From Lutjanus erythropterus (taxonomy: Eukaryota > Chordata > Actinopteri > Lutjaniformes > Lutjanidae), in the NCBI GenBank assembly GCA_020091685.1, contig CM034597.1, forward strand, positions 29,314,388 to 29,378,387: a stretch of 64,000 bases of DNA, in the 5' to 3' direction. This document shows, piece by piece, positions 1 to 11,989 of this stretch (its first letter is position 1; the number at the start of each line of letters is the position of its first letter). Below the pieces are notes generated by a model. It saw nothing but the letters and a program-made list of their open reading frames with translations, did not search any database and was not told where the DNA came from. A program made the position numbers and the translations under genes.

Positions 1-390
1 TCATACTGTAAGTTAAGAACCTCTCAGACAGCTGGAGTACCAGGTGATTTCTCCTCACTTCCCTCAGTCCTTGTACTCCTTTGCCAGCTGAACTCAACAT
101 CTCTGGAAGACGACAAACTGACAAGTTGATGCAACTTCTGCGATGTGATTTCTCAACTCTCTCTGTGTATAACTCATGAGTCAATGTTTCCTTGTCTATC
201 TTCTCACTCTCTGCGCTTTTTTTTCTTCTCTTGCACAATTGCTGCGCTCTCATTGTTCTATTGTTCATTGTGCAATCATCACCTGATGCAGTTTTAACCC
301 TTCTAGACCTCGTGTCTTTAATTTGAAAGACCTGCCCTGCAAATGACCTCTCTAATTTCTCTCTAATATGATTGTCTGTTGCTGTTGCAG
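1..390 (+). other. agbl4: 3' end of the preceding agbl4 intron
   Basis: This is non-coding sequence upstream of the first exon. It ends in a pyrimidine-rich tract and CAG acceptor. The peptide in the exon frame diverges from AGBL4 immediately upstream of 391, and the same frame runs through the splice signal, so this is intron. I see no repeat that I can name here. Confidence 0.85.
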
Positions 391-607
391 GCAGAGGCTC
401 CCAGCCAAAAACGTCTACTACTACCGTTGCCCTGACCACCGCCGCAATTATGTCATGTCCTTCGCCTTCTGTTTTGACCGAGAGGACGATGTTTACCAGT
501 TTGCCTACTGCTACCCCTACACCTACTCCAGACTGCAGCACTACCTGGCCAGCCTGGAGCGGAGGAACTTGCCCTACCTGAAGAGGGAGCAACTGGGACT
601 CAGTGTG
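391..607 (+). CDS. agbl4: agbl4 internal coding exon (CCP6 N-terminal domain)
   Basis: This internal exon of cytosolic carboxypeptidase 6 encodes 72 full codons, beginning QRLPAKNVYYYRCPDH and ending REQLGLSV. CCP6 is an M14-family zinc carboxypeptidase that removes glutamates from polyglutamylated tubulin and other proteins in the cytoplasm and at cilia or centrioles. The peptide matches vertebrate AGBL4 at roughly residues 125-200 as I remember the family, including the stretch YVMSFAFCFDREDDVYQF and the CCP-family signature CYPYTYS in the N-terminal domain that precedes the catalytic domain. The acceptor is TTGCTGTTGCAG at 379-390, with a plausible branch site CTAAT at 363-367. The first base completes a Trp codon (TG|G), as expected before QRLP. 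The donor is GTG|GTGAGT at 608-613, so the exon ends in phase 0. No stop or frameshift is present. Catalytic residues lie in later exons. Paralogues such as agbl5 or agtpbp1 are a poorer fit to this peptide. Confidence 0.95.
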
Positions 608-613
608 GTGAGT

Positions 614-1495
614 TTTGAGATGGAAAGTGCATGCTAGGGGGTGCTAGTGGCTGGAGCAGAGAAGTCGAACGGAGGTGAAGATTAGGGGTGGAGGGGTTGT
701 AAATTGTAGTGTGTGTGTTTCTGTGTGTGTGTGTGTTCAGAATAAGGAGGCCCAGAATGGTAACTTAGGTGTGCCTGCCGGTCATAACTTCAGCCTCTCA
801 TGTTATTATTAGGATTGTTGCACTCTGAGATGACGGACTGTAAGCCTCTGGGTGTGTGTGTGTGTGTGTGTGCGTGTGCGTGTGCGTGTTTGTGTCTCTG
901 TGTGTAAATGACTCTGTGTGTAATCAGCAGAGCTCTCACCTCGGCAGTAGGAGCTAGTGTATCATACACGCTGCCTCCAGTCTTGTCTGCTCTTATCAAA
1001 TAATTGTAGGAGAAAAACTCATTAGAAATGCTTGAGAGATTACGACTTTTTCTTCTGTCCTCCAACATTTGTCAGAGAAAAGCTCGCTGCAAGGGGGGCA
1101 CCATGAAAGTACAGGTATTTGTAAGGAACACCTGACCATAAAATACAGAAAATTTAGAAACCGTGGCATGAAACAGCTGATGGTATGGCTAAAAAAACAC
1201 AAGTAATATCTCTGTAAATAAAAGATCAGGTGAACTACAATAACAATGATTGCAGTCACATTTTAAATGCAGCTGCAAATACAATATTGAAAAGTTATCA
1301 TTTTTTAAGGTATATATTTTGATCTGAGTTGGTTGATTTGGTGATACATTGTTGTAAATTCATGTATGTTTCACTAGAGATCCCAAAACAATCTGTTGGA
1401 AATGGCCACTTGGACCTAAAGCCACTATTCTGTCAGAAACTGAGTGGTGATCACTCACTGAATCACTGAATTGTTTATTACACAGCTGTACCATA
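614..1495. other. unassigned intronic sequence with TG repeats
   Basis: It contains two TG-rich tracts (about 710-737 and 852-889, the latter interrupted by GC steps). The rest is AT-rich sequence in which I recognise nothing. ORFs here are antisense to the TG repeat or are short chance frames. Confidence 0.5.
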
Positions 1496-1770
1496 GATTA
1501 TATGAAACATGGACCAATAGGTTTCTGAAGAACCGTTGTGAAGCTCACAGCATGGAGGCTCCGGCTATTGGCGTCATGGCACTGTCTAACCCTACCTGAC
1601 TCGCAGTCAATCCAAAACTGGGAAAAGAGGTGGAGCACGAGTGGAGCTGAGACTGCCGAATGAAGCAGCTACCTAGCAGCTAGCCACCTGTCACTCAGAG
1701 GGCTCATGCCTTTAATTATACATAACTGTAAGCCTTAATGCAACTCAAATGGGTGAGTTACACAGAAATG
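1495..1770. repeat. fish interspersed repeat fragment (class unresolved)
   Basis: The stretch combines an ATGGAGGCTCC-type motif, an AGCTAGCCACCTGTCACTC motif near 1678 and TTAATTATACATAACTGTAA near 1712, followed by a TTAATGCAACTCAAATGG tail. I recognise this combination from a common, short, non-coding teleost repeat. Assignment is from memory of the family pattern. No terminal repeats or target duplication could be placed. Confidence 0.45.
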
Positions 1771-2885
1771 ACATGCTCCATGCATCAGCGAACAGGCTAA
1801 GCCATGTGTTGCCCGTTTGACAAAACGCTCGCCCTGGCGCTGTTTTAGTGAAGTCTTACGCAGTTGCTTCACCTCCACCCTATTTTATCTGGTCAAAATC
1901 AACACTGACATCCTTGATGTTTCTGTTTCCACTCATGAAGGCAGTCAGCAGGGACGAGGAGACTATATTTAATGAGGTTGAGAGGCGGCACATCTTACAT
2001 GATCCACAGCAGCCTTTTTATGGAATTACCTTCAAAAAGCACAAGGTTTGGAGGGAAAAGAGGGAGTTGTTTCAACTAAGTAAATGGACCCTCAACTATA
2101 GAAGCAAGACTGGCTTAAGAAAATCTCATTAATTATGAATAAAAAGCTTAGACACTGAACTTACTTATTTGCAGAACAAGAAATAAGAGGCACCATTGCG
2201 ACATCACTTGTCCTATATATGGACATTTTTTCGCCCTGTATTTGCTGGACTTTGCTCACTTGCTTCCAGTTTGAAAGCGGTATAAAGTCTACATTTTTTA
2301 TGCATTTTTAATATAAATTTCTCTTAATATCATAATGCTTCACTTGTACTAACCATGTACAAGGTTGTAAGCGTAGCAGTTTTCATTTACCATCGGAGCA
2401 ATTCTTACAACTTTACAACATGTTGTCACTAAACAGTCGAATGAATAAAAATCAGCATGGAAAACATCACAGCACAGTGAAATATAAGATGGACCTGTGG
2501 TTTGAAGACCAGGAAGTTAAAAGTTCTCACTAATCTTCCCTCTCCATCTGTACCACCACTGTGTTGTGTATGACACAGTGTAAATTCTAAGCTTTACAAT
2601 TCTGCCTGTGCAGCACACCTTTTTTGCTTTATTTTTAAGCCACATCATTTGTCTGAGCGAGACAGAGGGGAACAGAGAGAGGACAGACTTGCTCGGTTTG
2701 GCTCACAGAGTCAGTATTAGTATTCATAGTCATAGAGAGGTTTTATGGCCGTATTTTTCTCTTTATGTTCTCTGGGCCTGGGTGGCAGACAGCCCAGCCC
2801 CACCCTCTCATATCTCTTTCTCTGTCTGCTCCCTCTCTTGCTTTTACCCTCTCCCCCATCTCTATCTCATGCACATATGCAACTC
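1771..2885. other. unassigned intronic sequence
   Basis: It holds a 94-codon open frame at 1848-2132 (+) starting MKSYAVASPPP, which I do not recognise. It has no splice context linking it to anything else and may be a chance frame or an old element remnant. The remainder shows no structure that I can name. TC-rich sequence runs from about 2800 into the CA repeat at 2886. Confidence 0.4.
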
Positions 2886-2916
<31 letters not shown>

Positions 2917-2924
2917 ACACACAG
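2886..2924. repeat. (CA)n microsatellite
   Basis: CA dinucleotides run almost uninterrupted, with a single GA step near 2911. It makes three overlapping His/Thr-rich open frames that are not genes. Confidence 0.95.
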
Positions 2925-3204
2925 GTCAGAGGGGAAGGGATGAGAAGGGATGAGGAGAGCTTTCTGGCTGCATCAAAGTTTAAAAACGGATTGCTGCCGT
3001 TTCCAAGGCAGGCAGAGTCTTTGCAGGGACACCACAATAGCTTTAACCTTCTAATGGGTACAGTTATCTCATAAGGATGGAAAGAAGAGCCAGGGCCATT
3101 TGCACTGGCATTCTTCTGTCTTGCTGACTAATTTGTTTTCTGTAATGTATTCCTCTGAACAAAATCTCTGTCATCCAGCCTGCACTGCTGGACGCAGATA
3201 CTAT

Positions 3205-3222
3205 AAAAAAAAAAAAAAAAAA
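3205..3222. repeat. poly(A) tract, 18 nt
   Basis: There are eighteen consecutive A residues. It could be the tail of a + strand retroposed element, but no body is recognisable upstream. Confidence 0.9.
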
Positions 3223-3589
3223 GGTTGGCCCTTTTTAATTTCTTTTACCTCCAGTTCTCCTCATCTTAATGAAGAAGGTAGTGTTTACTGATTTATAAGG
3301 CAGGCTGGTTTTATTATCTTACTTAAACCAAGATTCACTGAAGCAGAGTCAATTGAATTTAATGTGTAAATTATGTTGAACCAGATTGAGTTCATTTCGG
3401 CTGAGTTGGATTATAAGAAGTCACTTTAATTGAGATAGGAAGATGGAGGGACAGAGACAGGGAGAGAGATGTGAGTTAACAGTTCTGGGATGAATGAAAA
3501 GGGCAAGCCAGGAGGATCTGAATATCATTTTCAGGGCTGACTCTCAATTCCCAAATCTTTCACTTTCACTGTTACTCTAACTGCCTGTT

Positions 3590-4345
3590 GAGACTTTACA
3601 ATAAAAGTGGAATTCACCTGGAAATTAACTTTCACTTTTACCCATCACAGACGGTGGAAACTCCCCAAGTTTTCCACTGCTGCTCATCCAGAAAGAGAAA
3701 CAAGAAAGATGATTGGTTAATGATCGCAGTAAAACCTGAAAACCCCACCATGTTCACTGTGAAAGATTATCGAATAGATATTGAAAACTGGATGTCTAAA
3801 TTCTGATAGATTTATATCATTAGCTCTGTCAATTTGCAGTCCTTTTTTCCAACCTTACCTGGCTCTGTTGTTTGATTCCAACCTTAATTTTGAAATGCAT
3901 ATTTCAAAAGCAAGGCCGTCCAATCTTGTTTTTTATCATCTGAGGAATACTGACAAAATCTGTTCATTTCTAAGCTTCAGAAACACCAAATCTATTGCAC
4001 ATGCTTTCATTTCCTCATGGTTAGCTTACAGTATCAGCCGTACTCGCATAAATCAGAAAACAAAACACAGACTGACTGCAAACAAAAAACCAAGAAAAGA
4101 GAAAATGTTACTTTGCTTGACTTTTTATGTTTACTTTTTCTTGTTACCTTGAAAGCGCTTTATTGCCCACACTGTGCCCTTATCAACCTGCACATTGTCT
4201 GAGGTCCTCGGGCAAGAACCTGTTGGCTGTTCCCATGTCAAGGCCACTAAAGAGAACCAAGCTTTTGCCGTCAGGGCATGTCAACTCTGGAATGACCTGC
4301 CTGACAAACTCGGATTTGCAAAATTAGTCTCCTTTTAAAAATCAC
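3590..4345 (+). mobile_element. degenerate L2/CR1-like LINE, C-terminal reverse transcriptase remnant
   Basis: Translated fragments in shifting frames follow the end of an L2-type reverse transcriptase. They are DIENWMSKF (about 3770-3805), LLFDSNLNFEMHIS then FYHLRNTDKI (about 3868-3960), and, after a frame change, AFAVRACQLWNDLPDKLGFA (about 4262-4320), followed by SFKNHL. These correspond to the fish LINE pattern xxLGVxFDSxLxFExHI...FHLRNI...LWNxLP. Several frameshifts and stops and loss of the YADD block make it inactive. A split MITE begins right after it. Confidence 0.8.
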
Positions 4346-4350
4346 CTCCT

Positions 4351-4625
4351 AAAGGAATAGTTTGACATTTTGGGAAATATGCTTACTTGCTGTCTGACTG
4401 AGACTTAGATGAGAGCCGTACTCATATTTTAAATATAAGGCTACAGACAGCCAGGCTGGCCAGCTTGGCTCCATCTGCTCGTTCTAAAATCAGCTTACCA
4501 GCACCTGTTAACCTCTTTAACACAATTAACATGCCCTGTCTTGTTTCTTTAAATTCTATAGAACCAAATAGTAAAAAATGTGTTTTAGTGGAGTCTGACT
4601 CCGGATGTATAATGTCGATGTTAAC
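4351..4625. mobile_element. left part of a MITE-like DNA element
   Basis: It begins AAAGGAATAGTTTGACATTT, followed by TGGGAAATATGCTTACTTGC, and continues with the interior of a very common teleost element (a CAGCCAGGCTGGC segment and the CAGCTTACCAGCACCTGTTA segment). An inverted copy of the terminal 65 bp lies at 7571-7636. The element is interrupted by an L1-like LINE. Confidence 0.75.
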
Positions 4626-7570
4626 CTGCCATTGATGGCTAAATAAATTTGTTTTGATTCATTAAATCATCTACAACTTCTATACATCTATCCCTACATG
4701 TAGACCAGCTTAATGGTAGATTTTGAAGAGTTATCCAAGGATTCTTCCATAAACAAGTACTTTTTGGAATCGATATTGGCTCACTCACAATACTCTTCAT
4801 TTATCTCCATGTTACTGCAAGTTCCTTATCATAACATTTACAGAACTTATTTTGAGGATAAACTTGTGCATTTTCAACATGCATACATTGCTCATTGGCG
4901 CTGTTGAAAATAAGAATAAGAATTATGGAAGCCATGGAATTTTAAATTTTAGATTCTTCCTGTAAAGTTTATAGGGAGATTCATCCATTTAATCATGTCA
5001 AATGTCATATTATACAGCAATGACATTTTGTTTATAAATCTGTTGCTTATTTTGACTCTTTAGACATCCTAAATATTTAATACTAGTTTTCCACCTAAAT
5101 GATTGCTGTAAATAACGTCATTAATGAGAACCTGGGATCAATGAATATTCAGAAGTAATTTTTCAACAAAGGAGGGGTAGATTTTTCAAAGTTCGTGAAG
5201 TACGTCAAAAGATCATCTGCAAATATATATTGTTGTTTACCTGTAGTGACTCCTGTAACCTTTGAATCTCATCGTATTTCCTCTGCCAGTGATTCTGCTG
5301 CTCGGGCAAAAAGGAGTGGGGAAAGTATGCAACCCTGTCTAGTACCCTTCTCTAATTGAACTTCTCTAGATAATAAATTGTTGGTATAAATCTTAGCTGT
5401 AGGATATTTACCTAATATTTTTATCTATCATCTCAGCTGGGAGATTACATTTTTCTAAGACATTGGACAACAAAGGCCACTAAACACGATGAAAAGCTTT
5501 ATTGGAATCAACAGCTATCACTGATAAATCTATATTATGCTTTCTGCATGCTATATAATATTTAAACACGTTCTTGAATTTGGTTGCAAATTCCTGTTTT
5601 TAATAAACTCTGTTTGATTCACATGTAACAGATTTGGGAAAAACCTTTGCTAATCTATTGCTTATAACTTTGGCTAATATTTTATTATCACAATTAATTA
5701 AATTTATCAGTCTGAAGGGGATTCTCCTGACTAACCTGGTTTTAAAACATCAGAGATTATAGTTTGATACATAGATCAAGGGAGGACTCATTTATGTGGC
5801 ATGTATGTTGTCATTTGAATGAATAATGGAGCCAATTTGCTCTAAAATGTTGAATAAAATTCCACAGGGAATCCATCCATACCTGTGGCTTTTTTGAGTG
5901 CAAATGTTTTAATTGTTTGTACTATTTCAGCTTCTGATATCTCAGATTTTAATTGTTCTTTTTTTCATGGACAATTAGTTTTAGGTTTATTGTATCAAAA
6001 AAGAACCTGAGTCTAATAAGTTGTTTTTCTGATTTATATACACAAAAGGATTTAAAAGTATCATTAATAAGTTTATTATTCCTGATTAATGCATTTTAAT
6101 CCTTATCTTTCACAATTATAGTTGGTTTGGCTTGTATTCGTTTTGTAAGAGCAGCCAAGTGCTTATCCAGTGTATTTGCCATTAAATAAAAGACTTTGTT
6201 TGAATCAATCGTTACTGGCTCCTTTTAAAAGTAACAAATCATACTCATGTTTAAGTCAAGACAATTTACCTTCCAACCCTTGTCAAGATTTTTTGTGAGA
6301 CATTTCTAACGCTGCAATATCTCTTTCTTTGTCTTTAATTTGTAATTCAATTATTTTCTTTGCTGAGAAGGAAATTATCTTTCCTTTAATGTTTGCCTGA
6401 AAAGAATCCCAGATTATTTGTGGAGTTGGTGTGCCCTTTTTCCCCTCCTCTACATTTATAGTGATAAAATTATCTATTTTATCATTAAGATAACTTATAG
6501 ACTCTGTCTTGTATGTGTGCTCTATTCATTCTCCATATTCTGTCATTCCATTTATTTTCTGTTGAGACAAAATGACAAGATGCTGAAGACTGATCTGAAA
6601 TCAGTTTCATTAATTTTTGGGCCTTAATACATTGTTAAATGCAGATTTTGATATAAAAACATAGTCAACGCTTCTTTCCCTATGAATAATAAGTATAATC
6701 TCTTGTTGTTTGAAATAACAGTCTCCTTGTACCTGCTAAATTATTTGCTGAAATAAAATTGTCTGATACTTTTGCAGGGCCTTTAAACTTTCCTTTTTTA
6801 AAACTGTGCCAATCGAGTTTAGCCAACAGATCTTGAACAAAATGGATACCCTGGTCCCCAGTCATGATTTCTTCATCACTTTGTGCCTTTAGTATGTTGA
6901 TTTTTGTCTGCATGTTCCATAAATACATGATAATCATGTATGGATGTTTTGCTTTCCTCTACTTCGCACCAGTCCTGTGGCACCACTCCAAGTCAACTGC
7001 AGTTATTGTCACTCCTAATTCCTCCGATATCAAGTTTCCCGGGTAATCCATTAAATTGTCTCCCTCTTCCTCTTCTGATAAATTGAGGATTTCGATGTTA
7101 TTTATCCTCATTCTATTTTCTTGAGAATCCAACTCATCCTCCAGGTTTTCAAGCTGTTTTTTCCAAAGTATTGATTTTCTTTTCCTGTGAATCGATACAG
7201 ATGCTTTGATCGTTCACATTGGGGACAATAGATTCCATTTTCTTCAGCTTTAGTTTCAACGGACTTCACTTAATGTTCAGATGATACCAGGATCAACAGA
7301 ATTCTCTATGTTTTGCTGAATATCAGTTAAATGTTCATTAGTGTCCTTTGCGTCTCCTTGCTCTTTTTTCTGTCTGCTGGCGGCAGCGGCCTTTGGAGGC
7401 AAGGTTGATTTGATTGTCTGCACTTAATAGACATGCCGGGCCTCTCAAATCTCCCACAGTTGTAAACTTGGACTTCACTCAATTTGTCTTCTCACTTCAT
7501 GAAGATTAGTTTTCTGGATTTTTATTATAATGCAGTTTAGGCGCAGCTCTTCTGGAGCGACTCTGGACCA
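4626..7570 (-). mobile_element. degenerate L1/Tx1-like LINE inserted within the MITE
   Basis: Read on the minus strand, this is a decayed LINE with ORF1-like then ORF2-like sequence. ORF1-like: LENLEDELDSQENRMRINNI around 7080-7150, then EELGVTITAVDLEWCHR and KHPYMIIMYLW (about 6900-7030), resembling the coiled coil and RRM region of L1 ORF1p. ORF2-like: INCDNKILAKVISNRLAKVF (about 5630-5710) and IAVDSNKAFHRV (about 5480-5520), which match the L1 RT blocks xxNxDxKILAKxLAxRL and LDAEKAFDRV. Many stops and frameshifts are present. An 85-codon minus-strand frame at 6680-6937 is one surviving piece. The 5' end is at about 7570 and the 3' end at about 4626; both boundaries are approximate. Confidence 0.82.
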
Positions 7571-7636
7571 ATCTTCTCATCTCACTCTTGGCAAAGCAAT
7601 AAGCATATTTCCCAAAATGTCAAACTATTGCTTTAA
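7571..7636. mobile_element. right terminal arm of the split MITE
   Basis: Its reverse complement reads TAAAGCAATAGTTTGACATT followed by TTGGGAAATATGCTTATTGC, and continues AGAGTGAGATGAGAAGAT. It pairs with 4351-4415 at high identity, showing that the two parts once formed one element. Confidence 0.75.
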
Positions 7637-9125
7637 AATGTATGATTTGATTTTTTGTTTATTAGCTGGTGGTGATTACGCCTCCTAAAACATGTATATA
7701 CATACACTTGTACACACATGCACAAAGACAAACACCAGGACAACTTCTCTTATTCCCCAGAGGACAGGGGTACGGATTCCTGCTCTGCTGAGTTCACGGC
7801 CTTGCGTCAGCTCCCCTGGTCCCTGTCCGTCTGAACATTTCCTTTTGCAGACCACCCTGACAGTATCAGAGTAAACCTCTGTCTCTTTGTCCCCCTGAGG
7901 CATTCCTGTCCACAGAGACACAGAGAAAGAGACAACATGTGTTTGACCTGCTACAATACTAACAAGCCTCTTTCAGAAGATGCCTGCTGCTTCCTTCTTT
8001 CAAACTATTTCCTCATTTCTGTACGGTCCTCAAAGCGTCCCACAGTCGCCTCAAAGTGAGAGCGGCTTATTTGCCCACCTCGCCTGTTGACAAAGCGTAT
8101 TTCTTTTTTCTCGCCAGTAGGCAGTGTCTGGCCGGGAGTTGCGGAGGCAGCAGTTTGAGTTTTCCTTCTGCTGGCCCCGCTGGGGAGGGCAGGGCTGTGA
8201 CACTATTAGTCACCTCTGACACAGCACAGCCTCTGCCTGTAGACCAGATGGAAGAAAAGTGTAAATGAGAGACCTCAGGGTGGCGGAGTGGACAGGCCAC
8301 TGACCAGCCGTAAGGTTAGAACTAGCCTGCATGCAACTTAAGAGGCCTAGCTTGCTATTATTCTGTGATTCTGTTCACATCCCCACATCACAAGTAAAAC
8401 TATTGATCTCAAAATCACAGTGCAGGGATGTCACATCCACTCAGTTTTTTTCTCTTCTTTTGAAATCTCACAAATCAAAGCAAGATTATGATAGATCACT
8501 TGTACTGTGTTGAAGAGAGGCAGCGGTCACTGTCAGCTGCAGTGACTTAACATTACTTAGACTGTTGTGATTGAATTTTAGACCTAATCCTGTCTGCTAT
8601 CAGTGTTCAGGTACCATGTCTGGGTGTCTGCTCAGTGGGAGTGGAGTCTCGAAGAACAGGTTTTTTTTTTCTCTCTCTCTCTCTTTTTTTCTCCTGTCTG
8701 GAGCAAGAGGAGGGGAGTGGAGTGGGCACTGCAGCTATATCTGCCTGGCTGGCTCTCTCTCTCCTTATCTCTGTGTTTGTACACTGTGTGCCAAGATCCA
8801 ATCAATAGCCACTCCAGCCGTGGAGAGAGGAGAAGGTCAGCAGCCACACTGGAGGAGCCGGGCTCGGCAAACTGATGGAGACACGGAGCACATAGGAAAC
8901 ACGCCACAGCCAAGGCACATTTCTTCTCTCGTGCTAATGAAAGACTGTTATGATTTCTGCCTCCCAAGGACTTGCATCGCTGTAAACTGTTCCCTTTAAA
9001 TGTGTATTTTATTACTTTAGGAAAAGGTGCAACATTTAGAGCTTTTTGTCAAGTATCAATACTTTATTAAGAGTCAGTTTTGCCTGGAAACTTAGTGACT
9101 TTTACTAATACAATAAGATATTTTA
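7637..9125. other. unassigned intronic sequence
   Basis: It includes a CT-rich run at 8661-8692 that produces overlapping Ser/Leu-rich frames on both strands, including the 142-codon frame at 8571-8999. That frame has no recognisable domain and is judged non-coding. A weak tRNA-like SINE head is listed separately at 8275-8335. Confidence 0.45.
8275..8335 (+). repeat. possible tRNA-derived SINE head
   Basis: GGGTGGCGGAGTGG (8279-8292) resembles a tRNA A box and GGTTAGAACTAGCC (about 8313-8326) resembles a diverged B box about 30 nt later. No tRNA cloverleaf can be completed and no SINE body is recognised downstream, so this is tentative. Confidence 0.3.
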
Positions 9126-10237
9126 GGGCATGCTCACAGGTCTGGATCCTAAATCAAACCAGTGTGAGGACAACTTGTTGTATTTCAACTGGTCCGGTTT
9201 GCGTTTCTCAAATGCAGAACTCAAACAGTCCAGGACTTTTCAACAAAAGTCATGTGGTGGAAACATTGTTCCGTTATTTGTCAGACAGTAGAACAGTTAG
9301 AATCATGGAGCACCGTCAGGTTCTGTTCAGGTTGGTGTTAATCTAGAGCACATTTCAGCAAACTTTAGAGGACCACGCATATGAATGTCTCACAAGACAG
9401 CGGGCATTGGATAATATAATATTGCAGGAATTTCTCACTGGCATGAGTCCAGGTTTGTCCCCTGCCAGTCCACATTTTGGTAGCAAACATGCTACTAGTT
9501 CACTAGTCACCAAAACAGGAAGCAAAGACGTTTTATCACAAGTGAAATTACACATGCAATGACAAAATTCTGTGATTGGTTTGAATGAATAAGTTCCCTT
9601 GACAGCAGTTCAAGACCAGCCCTTTGAGGCGGACCAGAGAGCGGTTGTTTGGTCCACACAGCGCTTGAGACGATATGTTAAAAAAATGTTTATATCAAAC
9701 AGTACCTAATGCACTTTTTTCCTCCTCAGTCCTCAGTCAAACTTTTGTTTCCACAGCAACATATTATATATTCTCTGACAACTTTACATAGCCTATGACG
9801 TAAAGGCCTACAGATTAAACACATATACTTGAATATCATATAACGTGATCATTCCTACTCTAAACCAATCACAGTCGTCTTGGGAGGCGCCCAGGATGCA
9901 GCAAGCAAAACAGTGTCAGAGAGAACTTGTTTTGGTGGAACATTTACACATCTGGTGACGAGTCCTGGCATTACTAAATCCATGCAAAAGAAAGAAAAGG
10001 TCACAGCTTCTAGTTTGTTTATGTTCATACCGTTAGCGACTTAGTTACTAATTTGCCATTTTCAGTGTGTAGGTTGCTAGCTTGGAGGTTGGTGTTGTTT
10101 CCCATAGTGACAGGGAACTTTGAACATGTAAATACTGGATTTTGCCTTACTGTTTCAAGCAGGCAAGCTTATACTCACAGATTACATTTGGTGAGTAGGT
10201 TCAACTGGACTAAAGAAAGATGGTTTGAACACAGCCC
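9126..10237 (-). mobile_element. non-autonomous DNA transposon, copy A (minus orientation)
   Basis: The left end is GGGCATGCTCACAGGTCTGG, with TTA just outside. The right end is TGGTTTGAACACAGCCC. The reverse complement of 9355-9670 aligns closely with 33930-34190 of copy B, sharing CAAAATGTGGACTGGCAGGG and the next AGGGGACAAACCTGGACT. The ends resemble those of copy B. Three-bp TTA-like flanks would suit a PIF/Harbinger-type element, but the superfamily is uncertain. No transposase frame remains. Confidence 0.65.
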
Positions 10238-11388
10238 TCTTTAACAAGATGTTCAAAAACATTTTAAAGGGAGCGTTGTACAGTGTTGCAAGTCCTTAGA
10301 AAGACAAATCATGATCATGGTTTTGGGCTCAGCACCTGGACAAGAAAACTGTGTGTATTTTACACACTGAATGACATTCAGTCACATTTTTGTATTTAAT
10401 CAGATTTGACTTGGCATCACAACCCTGTAGAGTCATGCTGTAACCTAACTTAACTTAATAATATGAATATATAATAAATAATAATTGAGCTGTCTAGCAC
10501 ATTCAGAACAGCACAATCCTGTCACAGTGAATTGTGTGGAACTGGGTGATTGACACCATTCATATCTTCTCAGCAAGGGTTTTTCACATCATACATTGTC
10601 ATCAAGTAATGTAACAGCATCCATTGTGACGCAGTGCCAGTTTTAATTACAGTAACTAATTAATGCCAACTTTCTGTGAAAGCGGACTCTGAGAGCTGAG
10701 TTCTTGACACTGGTGCCGTTCTGTGAATGGCTGTGTGATTGGTTTGTAATGAAGAGAGCCCTCCAACTACTGACTGCCTCTTACAAAGGCCAACACCTGA
10801 ATAGCCAATCAGCACTTTATCATGTGGATGAGGTGATACCGCAAAGTGAAACCACACGAGAGATGTGAACAGCCACTTTGTATTACTGTAGTCAAAGAAA
10901 AGTCTGGACTGGTTTGGTGTGTTTGCTGGTAAGATTCAAGCAGAGTCAATCAGGCATTTGTCCCCTACCAATAAATTTGTTGAAATAAATATTGTAATTA
11001 AGTAGGTGTAGAGTATGTGTGTGGCAAACACTTCTTCACAGGTTAGTTACAGATGTTACTCAGTAAATAACATGAGTGCCGATTGTGCCTGTAGATTGTG
11101 GTGAATCAGAAAAGAGTCTTAGTGGTGGTGTAACTAAAGTTGTAAAAGTCAGCTGCTTTTAGATTGATGATTGGTTTAACAGTCTGTCCAGGCTGCAGAG
11201 GTTGTTTTAACGTGAATAATTCACATAAATTCAGCTGACCTACCTTCTCACAATGGACCTTGTAAAATGTATAAAGTAACATGAAGTGCGGCTAAAACCA
11301 AACCGTTTCCTACTTTCTGTTTCTGGGCTCGTAATTAAAGCTTCAAGAAACTGTCATATTTTGTTGATTTTGACGGCTCGTGTTTTTC
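10238..11388. other. unassigned intronic sequence
   Basis: AT-rich unique-looking sequence with no recognised repeat, coding potential or RNA gene. A 65-codon minus frame at 10660-10857 has no recognisable features. Confidence 0.4.
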
Positions 11389-11989
11389 TAGGGCTGTGAT
11401 GGTATGGACTTTTTTTTTATCATGGTGACAAACCAGCATATTCCAAGGGGATGTGATTTAATGTAATTGCCTTAATAATTATGTTATATTGGACTTTATT
11501 GAAGCATGCTGCCATAAGTGTAGAGTAACTCCTTTAAAGAATAGGACAGTGTGTAATTGTATGCAGCATACAAGTGAAGAAGAGCGAGCAGTGGTCTACT
11601 GGTGCTGCTGATGGCAGAGCAGAAACTGCTTCACTTAGCAGTAAGTTGTCTGTCTGGCAGTAAATGTACAGTACAGGTTACAGTGTGTCAGTTAAAAATG
11701 TTGCAGCTTCTCAAGACCAAGAAAAGTCATGTATGTTGTTACCCAACTGCTGGAAAAGTGATGGCGTTGGCTCCGAGGTAAGCTGAGCTGGAAAGGCTAA
11801 CGTTAAGATAATGCTAACACTAGAGTTGTACCTTTACAGCGTTAGTCCTGTAATCATATCCCTTTCCAAAACGTTGCAATCCAACATGAGATTGACCTTT
11901 CAAAATAAAATTTGTGATGATGACAGTAATAAGCTCAGCCCTCCAGTAGGCATCATATGACTGGTAATGTGGTAATTCTCACAACCCGA
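11389..11989 (-). mobile_element. hAT-like non-autonomous element, copy A
   Basis: It starts TAGGGCTGTGATGGTATGG and ends near GGTAATTCTCACAACCC. Its sequence is the inverted counterpart of 17954-18850: for example, GGCAGTAAATGTACAGTACA (about 11658-11677) and GTTACAGTGTGTCAGTT recur with few changes as the reverse complement of about 18545-18605. It is about 300 bp shorter than copy B through a missing interior. The flanking 8 bp do not give a clear target duplication. Confidence 0.72.

Noticed and set aside
391..396. Alternative acceptors at GCAG (ending 394) and AG (ending 396)
   Set aside because: Using either would remove 4 or 6 nt and lose the family-conserved Q and/or the split Trp codon. 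The AG at 389-390 restores the expected W-QRLP junction.
851..889. Simple-repeat array read as a CRISPR or satellite
   Set aside because: It is a TG microsatellite; there are no spacers and the genome is eukaryotic.
1848..2132. 94-codon + frame MKSYAVASPPP...
   Set aside because: The composition looks almost protein-like, but I recognise no family and there are no acceptor/donor signals linking it to other exons. Left as unassigned.
8275..8335. A possible functional tRNA gene
   Set aside because: Only the A-box resembles a tRNA. The stems do not pair and the B box is poor.
8571..8999. 142-codon + frame with overlapping minus frames
   Set aside because: Low-complexity CT tract explains the lack of stops. 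No recognisable protein features.
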